From NCBI RefSeq assembly GCF_032854445.1, contig NC_088300.1, forward strand, positions 35,137,608-35,201,607: a stretch of DNA of 64,000 bases. The letters run 5' to 3'. The notes below the pieces were generated by a model that had not been told where the DNA came from, ran no database searches, and worked only from the letters and a program-made list of their open reading frames with translations. The position numbers were made by a program, and so were the translations under genes. Shown one piece after another: positions 38,395 through 50,214 of the stretch (position 1 is its first letter; each line of letters opens with the position of its first letter). The DNA is from Liolophura sinensis (lineage: Eukaryota; Mollusca; Polyplacophora; Chitonida; Chitonidae).

Positions 38395-39435
38395 TTTATG
38401 CCATAGTCCCATATGTGATTGTTCACAAATACCACAGCACCTTATGTGATTGTTTGCCAATATGATGGCCTCAAGTGTGATTATTCGCCAGTACCATATC
38501 CCCTGTATATAGTTGTTCACCAATACCATTGCCCCATATGTGATTGATTGTTCACCAATACCATTGCCCCATATGTGATTGATTGTTCACCAATACCATT
38601 GCCCCATATGTGATTGATTGTTCACCAATACCATTGCCCCGTATATGATTGATTGTACACCAATACCATTGCCCTATATGTGTTTGATTGTACACCAATA
38701 CCATTGCCCTATATGTGTTTGATTGTACACCAGTACCATTGCACTATATGTGATTGATTGTACACCAATACCATTGCCCTATATGTGTTTGATTGTACAC
38801 CAATACCATTGCCCTATATGTGTTTGATTGTACACCAATACCATTGCCCTATATGTGTTTGATTGTACACCAGTACCACTGCCCTATATGTGATCTATTG
38901 TACACCAATACCATTGCCCTATATGTGATTGATTGTACACCAATACCATTGCCCTATATGTGATCTATTGTACACCAATACCATTGCCCTATACGTGTTT
39001 GATTGTACACCAATACCATTGCCCTATATGTGTTTGATTGTACACCAGTACCATTGCACTATATGTGATTGATTGTACACCAATAACATTGCCCTATATG
39101 TGATTTATTGTACACCAATACCATTGCCCTATATGTGTTTGATTGTACACCAATACCATTGCCCTATATGTGTTTGATTGTACACCAATACCATTGCCCT
39201 ATATGTGATTTATTGTACACCAATACCATTGCCCTATATGTGATTGATTGTACACCAATACCATTGCCCTATATGTGATTTATTGTACACCAATACCATT
39301 GCCCTATACGTGTTTGATTGTACACCAATACCATCGCACCATATGTGATTGATTGTTCACCAATAACATTGCCCCATATGTGATTGATTGTTCACTAGTA
39401 ACATTGTCCCATATGTGATTGTTCGCAAATACAAT
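38395..39435. repeat. 35-bp minisatellite, about 28 units over 1 kb
   Basis: Unit 'attgccctatatgtgtttga' plus 'ttgtacaccaatacc'. The left units carry 'ccccatatgtgatt' and 'ttgttcacc' variants. The centre alternates between 'tgtttgattg', 'tgattgattg' and 'tgatctattg' forms, which implies higher-order duplication. The right end decays and is invaded by SINE pieces. Confidence 0.95.
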
Positions 39436-39436
39436 A

Positions 39437-39505
39437 GAATGAATGAATGATTATGGCTTAACGCCACATAGGCAATATTTCAGCCATATCGTGGTGACAA
39501 ATACA
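39437..39505. repeat. SINE-like fragment ('taacgccacat')
   Basis: GAAT repeats, then 'ggcttaacgccacataggca' and 'ttcagccatatcgtggtgac', matching 2590-2640. Inserted in the degenerating end of the 35-bp array. Confidence 0.55.
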
Positions 39506-39592
39506 ATAGAACCATGCCGTATGTGATAGTTCAAAAATACCATAGCCCCATATTTGAATGGTTACAAATAACATAGTCCGTTAATGTGATTG

Positions 39593-39785
39593 TAATGACC
39601 CAGGGGTCTCTCACCAATACGGTTACTGAAACTTCAAGTCCAGCTCCTGCTGGCTTCATCTCCACTCGTACGTGGGAAGGTCTGTCAGCAATGTGCGGAT
39701 AGTCGTGTATTTCCTCCTGGCTCTGCCCAGTTTCTTCCAGCCACCATAATGCTGGGCACACCAATTAATCAAAAAATAAATAAAT
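39593..39785 (+). mobile_element. SINE S1, partial copy next to the 35-bp array
   Basis: 'taatgacccaggggtctctc', 'cttcaagtccagctcctgct' and 'cgtgggaaggtctgtcagca', with a degraded 3' end 'accaattaatcaaaaaat' and AAATA tail. It sits between diverged units of the 35-bp array. Confidence 0.8.
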
Positions 39786-40126
39786 ATGTGATTGTTCACA
39801 AGTACCATTTCCCTATATGAGACCTATAATAAGAATTCTTTACTGCTCTATTTTGGATGGCTATGTTGATAAATAGTTTCTCCTGTGGTGAAAAGTGTAG
39901 CAGAATACATGTATCATTACTTAAATAATATACTCTTTGTCTGATTAAACTTCCAATTCCATTTGTGATCAAATATAAAATGTCATATTCAGTCGCATAT
40001 TTTCCAGTCAGTTCTCTGTATTCTTTGCGAATTTTTGTTTAGAATTGCTTAGTTCAAACCCCTCGGCTTTCAACAAGGGTGGTTTTGTCTTTGTATCAAT
40101 GTTCTACTGACTTCCATCAGAAAGAT

Positions 40127-40489
40127 ACCGGCCCGGATAGCACAGTTGGTAGAGCGTCCGCTTCGGGACCGGTAGATCCAGGATCAATCCTTGATCGAGT
40201 CACACCTAAGACTTTAAGAGGAAGTTGTAGCTTCCTCGCTTGGCGTTCAGCATGAAGGGGGTAGTGCAATGACTAGTTGACCCGTATCAGTATAGTGGCT
40301 CAGACGGGTCGGCTTACTTGCCTTCGGTAAGTCGTTTCAGTGAAGCAGCACTAAATAAAAGAGCAGTGGAAATCCGTCCTGCAACAAGGAGGCACATTAC
40401 ACGTACATGCACCCTAAGGATTCCTTCATTGTCATATGACTGAAAAATTGTTGAGTACGACGTTAAACCCCAAGCACTCACTCACTCAC
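40127..40489 (+). mobile_element. Full-length V-SINE-type element, RUDI-like
   Basis: A 363-bp element flanked by a perfect 14-bp direct repeat TCCATCAGAAAGAT (40113-40126 and 40490-40503). The head is tRNA-like: box A TAGCACAGTTGG (40138-40149) and box B-like GGATCAATCC (40181-40190). The 3' end reads 'ttgttgagtacgacgttaaa' then 'cccaagcactcactcact', as in V-SINEs reported across molluscs under the name RUDI. The name comes from memory of that family and was not checked by search. Head, body, tail and target duplication are all present, so this is an intact insertion. Confidence 0.85.
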
Positions 40490-40940
40490 TCCATCAGAAA
40501 GATTGTCACGTACTTTGGGAAGTGTGCTAGTTTTCCTAAAACCTGGCTTGGTTTCCTCTAGTGAATTGTTCGTGGGTATGGAATGAATCAATGGTTAATT
40601 TAAGCTCATATTATTTGTCAACACAATAAAATGTGCCCCAGGTTTGTGACCTCAGCAGTAATAACAGTGACTGAATGCTGTTTTAAGGGGTTTATGCCAT
40701 AAATATGTCTGACTGACAAAGATAATTTCCTGTATTTTTAATCCTTCCATGCACTCACATGCACACACACACAAAAAAATTAATTACACATTATGAAATC
40801 ATTCACTAATGAAGAAAGTGGGACTATTTGTAACAGGAAGTGGATATTTGTGACATTTGTTTTTGATATAGGCTCTGTTACAATCCGTGTTCATGTTTTC
40901 GTGAGCATTGTTCATTGTGTGCTGCTCTGCCTATACATGT

Positions 40941-41157
40941 ACCCTAAAGCTTCTAATTTTAGGGACAGCTGGTCTGTTCTTTTCAGTCGTTAGACATGTA
41001 ATTATTGTGGAGAAATTTTGTGTCCTTTTTCTCACACGGTTAGTCAATCTAATGAAAAAACAGATTCATATCTTTACTTTTCCCAAAAAACTGGGAGAGA
41101 AATGTAGTCCTTTCCTATCAGAAGTACTAATATTTGTCCTAAAACTTAAAAGAGTAA
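40941..41157. mobile_element. MITE family M1, copy 3
   Basis: A roughly 217-bp copy: left end ACCCTAAAGCTTCTAATTTT then AGGGACAG, right end with a degraded TTGTCCTAAAACTTAA. It shares 'agctggtctgttctttt' and 'attcatatctttacttt' with the other copies. Confidence 0.7.
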
Positions 41158-41570
41158 TAATATCACATGACTTTGAATTTGTCTTTGTGCTCTATGTCGC
41201 TCTGGATTAGGTAATCTGTGTACATATCTGGGCATGGAAACCTACACTGCATGGCGTGGCTTAGTGAGGCCAGAGTATGAAGTGTTTCTTCTTGTCTACT
41301 ACTGCACTGGTTATCTCTCTAAAAATCTGTTTCCTACTTCAAGGGTATTGGCCTATTTTTAGCTGAGAGGGGTATGGTGTTCTCACTTAACAATGGAACC
41401 ACCCAATTAAATGACCTCATTTGGATCAAGTTATATGTACAGGAGGACAGTTTGGCTGTTTTTCAACTACCTCAGCTTTCAGGGTTCGAATGTCTGATAG
41501 GTTTCTGAAACTATGAAGGTTTTCTGTGAACACCAGGTAATAAATACTTTCATGAACAGTAGGAGTCCTG

Positions 41571-41665
41571 AATTGGGCTGTGGCCAAGTGCTTACCTTTC
41601 AGTAGCAAGGACACAACGGGTGTGGGTTCAAACCCAGCCTTGGACAAACTAGTTGTGGAGAGTAT
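41571..41665 (+). mobile_element. tRNA-headed SINE piece
   Basis: GCTGTGGCCAAGTGC (box A-like) and GGGTGTGGGTTCAAACCCAG (a good box B, GGTTCAAACCC) lie about 50 bp apart. No body or tail matches the other families. Confidence 0.5.
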
Positions 41666-41839
41666 AGACAATAAGGCGTCACTGATAGTCGTGTGGCCAT
41701 TTGTGCAGTCTGATGTTTGTCAAATGACCATGCGTCATTGTGCAGTCCATGCCGCCATACCAGCGCTGTCTGTAGGTAGCATGGCTTGCATGATTTTTCT
41801 TAGTTCAGTATAATTAATAGAACTTATATCACTTTGATA

Positions 41840-42105
41840 TAACCCTTCCGTGTATGTATATATACAACCCTTCCATGTATGTATACGTACAACCCTTCCA
41901 TATATGTATACGTACAACCCTTCCATGTATGTCTACATAGAACCCTTCCATGTGTGTATACATACAACCCTTCCATGTGTGTATACATACAACCCTTCCA
42001 TGTGTGTATACATACAACCTTTCCATGTATGTGTACATACAATCCTTCCATGTATATGTACCTGATTACAACCTTTTCATTTATATATACTTCCAACCCT
42101 TCTTG
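41840..42105. repeat. 25-bp minisatellite, about ten copies
   Basis: Unit 'acaacccttccatgtgtgta' plus 'tacat'. Open frames exist in all three frames of both strands and are repeat artefacts. Confidence 0.95.
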
Positions 42106-42355
42106 AGGAGGCTGTCGTTCAGTAAGATATGCTATTCCTAACCACTATTATGAACACTGTTGTTGAAAAAAGACGACTTGTCTTACATAAATTTACCAGA
42201 GGTGGGTGGGTTACTCCAGACACTTCCCTTCCATGCCACCCATGGAGGCAGAGGACTGGTCATTTTTGTTTTAATGATAAACTCTTTGAGTTTTGCAAAG
42301 TCAGGTAAATAATAATGTAAACCTGTATCCTTTCCAGGTATATATCTTCTAGAAT

Positions 42356-42413
42356 GTTTACATAGGTTTTCATGTTAACATAGGTTTTCATGTTAACATA
42401 GGTTTTCATGCTT
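42356..42413. repeat. 18-bp tandem repeat, three copies
   Basis: Unit ACATAGGTTTTCATGTTA. Confidence 0.93.
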
Positions 42414-42866
42414 ACAAACGATTGAGTTCTGGACTTTTTTTTTTTCAATCTTTAGGTTATTTATAAATTTTGTCACCATGATATGGCTGAAATTCATTAA
42501 TAAACTTATATTTAATTTTCAACTCTGATTGCTGGCTTGGTGGCTCTGTAGAAAAGTAATAGAGGAATAAGACTAGACACATGTAATTGTGAGTTTGACT
42601 TAAGCCAGTTGTTTCTCTCGTCCTAGGTTTTAGGGTTAGAAACTCCAAATTTTCCACTTCAGATAAGATGATGGTTTCATTATGTTACAGTCCTCTGTCG
42701 TCATATAGGAGGCCGGGTGAACGATCTTAGTGCTTGTGCCAGGGAGAGGCTTGTGTAACTTGGCATGATACAAACGTAAGATACATTTCGTTTACAGTTC
42801 ACTCAGTCTCAAGTCACATTCCCCTGTGTCCTGTATGTGTTTTCCAGACCTACATACTCCATGTAG

Positions 42867-42894
42867 GAATTGATTTTTTTTTTTTTTTTTTTTT
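42867..42894. repeat. Poly-T tract
   Basis: An uninterrupted T run of more than 20 bases. Similar tracts lie near 45957-45975. They could be poly-A tails of old retroposed inserts on the minus strand, but no insert body is recognisable. Confidence 0.85.
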
Positions 42895-43589
42895 GTTCCC
42901 CAACCCATAAGGCCTGTGACTCAAAACTAGACTGAGTGTTTACAGACGAGTTTGATGAAAAGTTCAATTTGACCTCAGAGAGTTTGTTTAGTGGTCATAT
43001 TTCTCTGTAAGTAGTTCACAGACGTCAGAACTTCCTTCCATTAACATTTTGCTCACCTACTATAAATAAGCATTACAGCATGGAGTGGAGATGACGCAGA
43101 TATTTATTCTTGAATGTTGAAGAAGTATGAAGCAGTTTACTTTCACATGTACATCATCTTATGTCAGTAATCTGTCTTGCTGTCTGTCTTTGCTGTCTTC
43201 TAAAAACAGGATTTGGAATGCTGTTGTACTCAGCCACCCCCACAGGGTGACAATTTAAACATTGTTAAATGTCTTGACCCAGAGTACATGTATGCAAATC
43301 CACCCTAGATATTACTCAATAAGTCTATGTGGACACAAGACGAAGTCGTGGAAATTCTGAAGAGAAGGTTTTAAACACCATGTTGAATCACTACATTGGC
43401 TCATGCACTTCACATGGTGAAATATTATAACAGTGATGATCAGTCATTGACAGTTTTTATCATCATGCTGCAGCTATGTGCATGTATAGAGGCCTTTGCT
43501 CACTCATCCCACTCAAGTGTTGATCTTGTAGCAGATGATTGGTCGATCACCAATAAGGCGGCTAGCTTAGATTCTTGTGTCACTAGAGT

Positions 43590-43732
43590 CTGTCACTTCG
43601 GTCAATGCGGCTTTAAGTCTGAATGTACGGTACAAAGAACATTGGTTTTCTCCACCCATACATTTAAATGCGACCCCTAACACACAGTGAAAAATTCGTG
43701 AGTAAAGCCTTATATACCAGTCAAATATACAT
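43590..43732 (+). mobile_element. SINE fragment, S1-like 3' end
   Basis: The end 'gtgaaaaattcgtgagtaaa' followed by 'ataccagtcaaatata' is a diverged version of the S1 3' end. Confidence 0.5.
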
Positions 43733-43957
43733 GTAAATGTTTGACTATAAATTGATGAATACATGCAGATTTCTTTGACAGAAATCTTATTTGGGGTTTC
43801 ATTTAATTGGTCACTACCAAGATGGGATTAAAAGTAATCCAAATTCACAGGACCCATGGGTAAATTCATAATTGTCAACTGTTCATTTTAATATCCTGAA
43901 ATAATTAATGAAAGAAATGAAAAGATGGATGTTAGAGCAGGAAGAAAAAGGCATATG

Positions 43958-44255
43958 TTTAGTTATTTGATTGTTGCCAAATGCCATATTCAAGAATATT
44001 TTACTTTTACAATGGTGGTCATGGATGGAGGGAACAGTTGTGCCTAGCATAAACCACCGACATTTGGTAAGTTGACAGACAGTCTTTCCCATGTAACATA
44101 CAGATATACACGCCACATAGTTGGAAGAGATGAGCAGTCTTCAACAAATGTTAGCCTGTCGAAAGGGCCATGAGAACTGTTGATCGTTTATTGTTGATTG
44201 AAAGGCCAGCGACTCTAACCTCTTGGCCAGGGCCCACTACCCAGGATACATATTT
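43958..44255 (-). mobile_element. tRNA-headed SINE, family S2 (reverse)
   Basis: The reverse complement starts with a head 'ggccctggccaagaggttag' and passes through 'acatttgttgaagactgctc', 'acatgggaaagactgtc' and 'ggtggtttatgctagg'. It ends with 'gtaaaatattcttgaatatg', so the 3' end is related to S1 but the body is different. The same body recurs at 54515-54646 and 63484-63705. Confidence 0.65.
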
Positions 44256-45202
44256 ATCACTTGTAAGTGGCATACTATCAGATAAATGGATAGGCAACCC
44301 TTACCCGATGTCTGTAGGTGACACACTGCATGCTTGTTGTCTGAGCCTGATTCCACTGAGCCATTTCTGACTCATGTCAGAATATAACGCCTCATATTCA
44401 TGCCTAATGGAAGTTTACATATTTGTCTGAATATAAAATTTACAAGGTGGCTAAAATTTCAATTTGTGGGGTCCAAAAATAAGCTCTGAAGTCTTTGTTT
44501 CAAATGTTCACCACCTCAGTGAGAAATGGCTGTATGGAATTGGCCCCAGTTTACACTGGCGTATATATGTCCTCCACCTGTCTTAATTTCCTGAATTACC
44601 ATTATGTACATGAAATATTCTTGAGGACATGCTAAAACTTTGGTCAGTCATTTTGGATATTGAGTTTGGGGAATGGAATACTCAACATTGCTGTCCCTCA
44701 TTAGAATAATGTGAAAAGGATGTTATTGGGTGAGTGAGTAGATGGATGTTGTCATTAGTGTTCATATCAACAGACAAACAGTGTGATAAAATGGAGGGCC
44801 CTAATTTTCTCCAGAATTATCCACACTAATGAACAAGTTTACACACAATTACTTCTATAAACTGTTTTCAATTATAATGAGCTTTGTGTGGGCTGGTTGA
44901 GATGAAGTAAATACGGAGAAATGTTAAAAATGTAAGATGAGCCTGATGGATGATGGTTTAGTGACCTTACTACTAACCTGTTGTTTTTGTCAATTATCAC
45001 CCAAGGGTAGAGGTACATTTAAAGTTATAATTTGAATATAACTTGTACTGAGGTACAAAAATGTTGTTGTACATATATACTGAATAAATCACAACTAGAA
45101 CTTGTCCATATGTTGTGTCCTTCCTCAGATGTCTCAGTGTCATTGATAAACTGTTTATCCAGTTAAAGATATTGAATATTTGTACCAGTGACAGTTATTT
45201 GT

Positions 45203-45395
45203 GGGCCCTGGCTGGTCGAGTGGACCATTGGAAGTTTTTCCACCAACCCACAGCCTGTAGCGGAGATCGGGAGTTCAAATCCAGCTCATGTTGGAAAAAG
45301 TCAAAAATATGGCTGGTACCTCGTTTTTTCTCCAGACAAAAACTTAACATACTTGACAAACATTAAGCACCAGTCAGTTAAATGAATAAATATAT
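45203..45395 (+). mobile_element. tRNA-headed SINE with different body
   Basis: The head 'gccctggctggtcgagtgg' is followed by box B-like 'gggagttcaaatccagctca'. The end 'attaagcaccagtcagttaa' has an AAATA tail. The head resembles S2 and the tail S1; the middle is diverged. Confidence 0.6.
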
Positions 45396-46020
45396 ATATA
45401 CCTTTCTTTACCTCAGTATAAGTTTTGTGCATGTCATTCATCTTTTATATTGACTGTGAAAATGGCTGTTGTATCATTAAATACAGAGTTTAGGCAGGAA
45501 AATGGGATGAAATTTGACACAGTCAAGGTAACCCATAAAACACATCTCGCGATACAAATGTTTGACTGTAATTTATTTATTATAAAATGTAACTATAACT
45601 GTGCCTTGATATGGTTTTGAGAGGCCTATTAAAAGATGATAGCTTAGCTTAAACCTTGAGATTATTAGTTTATCATAATGTTAATCGATTTTTTATGTAT
45701 TAATATTTAGTGGATACTGAAATTTGGATTATGCTCAGTGTTTTTGTCTTGATTTGTTGCATTATTAAACGAAGGTTGTATGGTATCAAAGGCTTAGTAG
45801 TAATTGCATGTACGGGTAATTTTTGTCACACAGTTGGAAGATGTTACAGTCGAGCTGTAATGTAGTAATTAACAAATGTATGCAGGAAAAGAAAACCAAT
45901 TTAATGACATGTTAGATAGTCTGAAAGGTTGTAAGATGATAAAAGCCTTGCATGTTTTTTTTTTTTTTTTTTTTTAAAGGGCTGTAGTGTTACATTACTT
46001 ATGTGTAGGTTAATGGAGTG

Positions 46021-46145
46021 GTTTAATCAAACCCACATCATTTGATGTAGATAAACAATGTAGCCTGCCCAGCTAGGGGAGGCTTTTGTTTACTGTTTGT
46101 GATATTAATCAAATGTGGGTTAAGAGATGATTAGAGTTATCACAT
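46021..46145. promoter_or_regulatory. Candidate regulatory block with inverted arms and forkhead-like sites
   Basis: ATAAACA (46051) and TGTTTAC (46087) lie between inverted arms 'aaacccacatcatttgat' and 'atcaaatgtgggtt', with TAATCA and TTATC nearby. Motif-based only. Confidence 0.3.
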
Positions 46146-46854
46146 GCTAATTATTTTTCCAGAACTACGTCTTTCACTCCGGTTGAGCAATCACTTGAAA
46201 TTTTTTCAAGTTTTTTAAATATATTTCTTTTTGCTTTCTTTTTTTCCTTATATTATTGTTGTTGTTATTATTATTATTATATTCTTTATCAATTTTAATA
46301 GCATCCCTACCTCCACCAAGAACATGCTTGTGGCAGAATTGTGATAACAGAAATGTTTGGCAGGAGATTAATTAATAAGTTATTAAAGGTTATTAAACAT
46401 GCGGAGAGATGGGCCAATTTTTATGAATTGTAAACTTACAATGATGTACCTTAGCTAGACAATGCCTAAAGGCATAGTTTCTTCACTCGGCTCAACTCAC
46501 CAGATAAATGTAGATTTTTTTTCTGGCACTTGGCCTCTGGCTGTGTTTGTCATGTGTCATATGAAGTAAAAGTGGGTTAATTAAAGGTAAGGTGTGTTGC
46601 CCGAGGTAAGTTCTCCGCTCAGACAAGGGAGGTAATCAGAAAAACTACATGTAAGCTGTCTACCAAGTGATGAGGTATTATGATATTATGGTAAGCCACA
46701 TGTAAAACTCTGGCATCTGTATTTTAAGCACTCAGATGTTCAAATTTCCTTTATCTCAACGACTAAGTTACCACCATTGGGCTGCTGAACACTCTGAGTG
46801 ATATTTTTGCACGCTGGAAGAGATTTTTTATTGTAGTGTTGATAATGTATTTGA

Positions 46855-47671
46855 AGGCGAACTCTCCCGAATGATCAAATTTTTTTCGCAAAATCGAAGC
46901 AGTATACCCTAAAGGTATCTGAAACACAGTGCCGATGTGATTTAAGGAATTAAAATTGCTGGATGATGTAAAACAACAATTTTTTTCAAGGCTGATAGGC
47001 CTGGTGTTGAGAAGCTTTGTATTCTCTACATGCTTATCTGCCCTTGATGTCCCCCTATTTGATGAAGTCACAGTGGAGCAATGCCGTTTTGTGCTGCTAT
47101 CAACTGTGGTAATCACACACCAAATTACGATGGAATTAGTTTTGATGCCTTCCCATTGGACCCGTCCGTGCGACGAAATGGAGGCCACGAAACCATTTCG
47201 TGCGGAATAAGCCCTCAAAATTAAACTACAACCATTTTGAGGAGGCTGTTTTATGTGCGGCTTACAGGCTATAAATGGGGTTTGGAATTGGATTCCAAAG
47301 TGGAATGGAAAGTAAAAAAAAAATCTGTCAAGGGTTGAAACCGGAAGCTGTAGCTACTATTCTCAACATGCCTGGCCACAAAAGCAGTTTTCCTGTCTAA
47401 AAACATGGATCAAATCCACTGTAGCCGACATTGTGTTTTTAAACCAAAGTACCACTGTTACGTCACGCATATTTGGCAGACTAGTGCCATTCAAGGGCAG
47501 ACAAGCGATGTGAAGTTTTTTTCTCAGAATTTTTGGTGTGATGTATATTTTTAGTTTCTGCCTGTAAAACAACTCACCAGATGCATTTTTTTATTTGCGT
47601 AATTTTTTTCCATATCACAGGTATATCGTTCAGTTAGGTAAAGTGAGAAATAAAACTGGGACAGTTCACCT
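46855..47671. mobile_element. Relic DNA transposon carrying a THAP domain, TTAA-like flanks
   Basis: The left end AGGCGAACTCTCCC (46855-46868) matches the reverse complement of the right end, AGGTGAACTGTCCC (47658-47671), at 12 of 14 positions. Outside the ends lie TTGA (46851-46854) and TTAA (47672-47675). The element is 817 bp and contains a broken THAP zinc-finger frame. TTAA target sites plus a THAP domain fit the Kolobok superfamily better than P elements, which have 8-bp duplications. That superfamily call is an inference. Confidence 0.55.
47081..47240 (+). pseudogene. THAP zinc-finger domain pseudogene
   Basis: From ATG 47081 the frame reads MPFCAAINCGNHT, then ISFDAFPLDPSVRR. This has the THAP start M-P, the first two zinc ligands C-x4-C, and the conserved F-x-x-F-P. 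After RR the frame is shifted by one missing base. The neighbouring frame then continues W-R-P-R-N-H-F-V-R-N-K-P-S-K-L and NHFEE, keeping the conserved Trp and the His-Phe end. The third cysteine is replaced (SKLNYNHF where the family has a Cys two residues before the His). Frameshift and ligand loss mean it cannot encode a working zinc finger. Confidence 0.75.
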
Positions 47672-47952
47672 TTAAATATGGAGAGTCTGTATGCATTGCT
47701 CTGTTCTGTTCTGCAAATCCTGTTTTAAAAGTGCTGTTATCTTACAGAACTTCCTTAAGATGTGGTCAACCAGCTTAGTTAACTTCAGTTCAAACCATAG
47801 CTTTACCATTGACCAATGAAGGCATGTTTCTAGCTGCGAGAAGTTTACACAGTGCTCTGTAGGTCTGTCTGTCTGCCTGCCCAACCATTGGGCTGATCTT
47901 ACCTTTTAACACTGGCCATTCTCTTTCCAAGGAACTTACCTGTAGGGTGACA

Positions 47953-48155
47953 TGCCCTAATTCGTCTAATTTTTGGGACAGATATAAGTAGCGTTGAAAG
48001 TAAAATATTACATTTCTTTACCAGCCTTTTGGAGAAGTAAAGATGTTAGTATGTTGTTCATTAGATGGTCTAATCATGTGAGGAAAAAAGAAACTCAATA
48101 TTCCTGCTACAATTACATATATATATTATCAGGCCAGGTGTCACAGAAATAGGGT
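47953..48155. mobile_element. MITE family M1, copy 4 (reverse orientation)
   Basis: A roughly 203-bp copy in the opposite orientation. The left end is CCCTAATTCGTCTAATTTTT then GGGACAG, and the right end AGAAATAGGGTA. The middle is the reverse complement of the family's 'gcaggaatattaagtttct' and 'cacatggttag' segments. Confidence 0.7.
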
Positions 48156-49954
48156 AGACTTTTTGCTGGGTGTCACAGAAATTGCAAGTTTGCGCTTGTT
48201 TTATTCTCCTGCCCTGAATTGACTGCATCTTCATGTCAGGAGATTTGCCAGATAACTGACATATAAGTTTGTCAAACCAATTAAGTTCTGCCTTTAATCT
48301 GTAAACCTGCCAGATTTTGGCTTTGAAAAATCAGGAAAAAGTCACTAAATCGGGGGTAGTTCCACATTGATGTGAAACATGACAACATGGAGAAAAGCTT
48401 CAAAAATGAGAGTATTTCATGAGAGTTCAGTATCATTATAAGGTTGTTCAACTGCACTTTGCTATACATTAACTGGCCTGTTCTCACTGGTACCAATGTA
48501 GCCATCAAGTGCCCTTTCCTGTTTGCATGTCATTTCCACCCTCTTAACCGCCTGATTGATAAAGTCACATCAGAGGGTTGATGTGAAGGGAGGGGGCGAA
48601 CAGCACATTGACACCATTTACTCTGCACAAGAGCAACAGAAAGAATCTGGCATGAATGCTTCAACACGTGCAGTTTTATAGATTTGTTTTTTTCCTAATA
48701 ACACCAATCTTTAGTATAAATATGTTCTGAACTCTTGAGTACATATAAAACACTAGTGAAATCATTTGTGGTTGAGATAGGGAGATTTATTAGATGTTTT
48801 ATTTATACATACGATTTAGTGTAATATATTATGATAATCATAAACTGTAGTTACCTATGTTGAAGAAATTATAACACCATTAGCAAATTATAATTTACAG
48901 CTTTAGACTCGTAGCAAATTTATAGCTTTATTGCTGTCATTAACAGCCTTTTCATCTGATTAGTCTACCAAATAACTATTTGGAACAAGAGATGTGTGGT
49001 TGAAATAACAGACGCAGTGGCCAACATGGGTCACTGTATATTTATGAGTGTAGGGTGTCTGTGCAGTCACTAGACTGCTGAATTATAATATGGTGATGAT
49101 ATCTGTGTTAGTGGATGGAATTTCAGCTTGCTTTAGGTCAGGGGTCAGCCAGCATCTTAAACACTAGAACAGTCAAAAGGTTCTCCCTTCATCTTCCCAT
49201 TTCATAACTTGTAAAAAAGACAACTTAAAGTACAATTTATACATAAAAACCACTTGATTTGGAAAGTAAAATTTCAGTGTGTTTTTCCGGAATTGTCTCT
49301 TGTTTGAATTTTGTTAAAAATATGTATTTAATGTAATGATAATAAAAAATACTGTGAACATGGTAATTCGTTGTACTTGGGAGTAACAAAACTAAGTGAA
49401 CAAAAAGCCTATAACATGAGTATCCTTTACATGTCAGAACCATAGTTTAAGATTAAAATGACACAAATGGAACAATGGCTCTAAAGTTGGTTAAAAAAAA
49501 AAAACCCAAAATTTAGGTCACCTGAGTACGATGGTTCATGTTTTAAAAACTCGTTTCTATTTCTAGTCCACAGAATGTGATATATATGTAGTGGAGAACG
49601 GCTCCATAACTTCAGTGTGTTTGAGTTCTCCGTTTTAGATGGATGGTGAGAAGGCAGTTGATGATTATCACTAATTTACCTAACTTTAATGCTCTTAACA
49701 ATATTTTAAAAAAAAAAAACTTTTCCACAAAAAAAGGAAGTTATTTTCCCCCTGTTAAATTAGACTTAATATTGATTGAAAAGACTTTGGGATAGGGAAT
49801 GTGTTAAGATTATCAGGAATATCTACAATAGAATCTCAGGTAGGACATGGATAAAGCTTGTTAAAGCACCTACATGTTGAAAAGCGCCTACATGTGTACC
49901 TCTACTGTAGAATAAGGATATAAAGATTGTTACTGTAAGTTGTTTTTTTTTTTA

Positions 49955-50070
49955 CATGTTGCAAGGTGTTTATTCAAGATTATTCAAGGGTATTATTCTG
50001 TGTAGACTGATGACATTATACTGTCTTTGTGAATCCCTAAATTGGCCAATCCAACCAATACATAGTTGTT
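49955..50070 (+). repeat. Interspersed repeat family R2, copy 3
   Basis: Matches 'gcaaggtgtttattcaa', 'attctgtgtagactgat' and 'ggccaatccaaccaat' of copy 2; the 3' part is lost. Confidence 0.65.
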
Positions 50071-50214
50071 TATAAATTAATAACATCCATAAGGAGGAAT
50101 GATAGTTGTTCAAAGGTATGTGAATAGGTTAAAGAAATAGGATGTATCTAAAGTTCACATTAGTGATGTAGCAGTTATCTTAACACCTAGAGTACGTATT
50201 ATGAATTTAGTGAA

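Noticed and set aside
38395-39435. CRISPR array
   Set aside because: The 35-bp units are contiguous with no unique spacers, and the genome is animal; this is a minisatellite.
40131-40200. tRNA gene
   Set aside because: Boxes A and B are present, but the segment is the head of a complete SINE with body, tail and target duplication.
41840-42105. Several overlapping 60-90 codon frames on both strands
   Set aside because: All are by-products of the 25-bp repeat unit.
46763-47218. 151-codon minus-strand open frame
   Set aside because: It lies antisense to the THAP remnant, whose family features are clear on the + strand, and its own peptide resembles nothing known.
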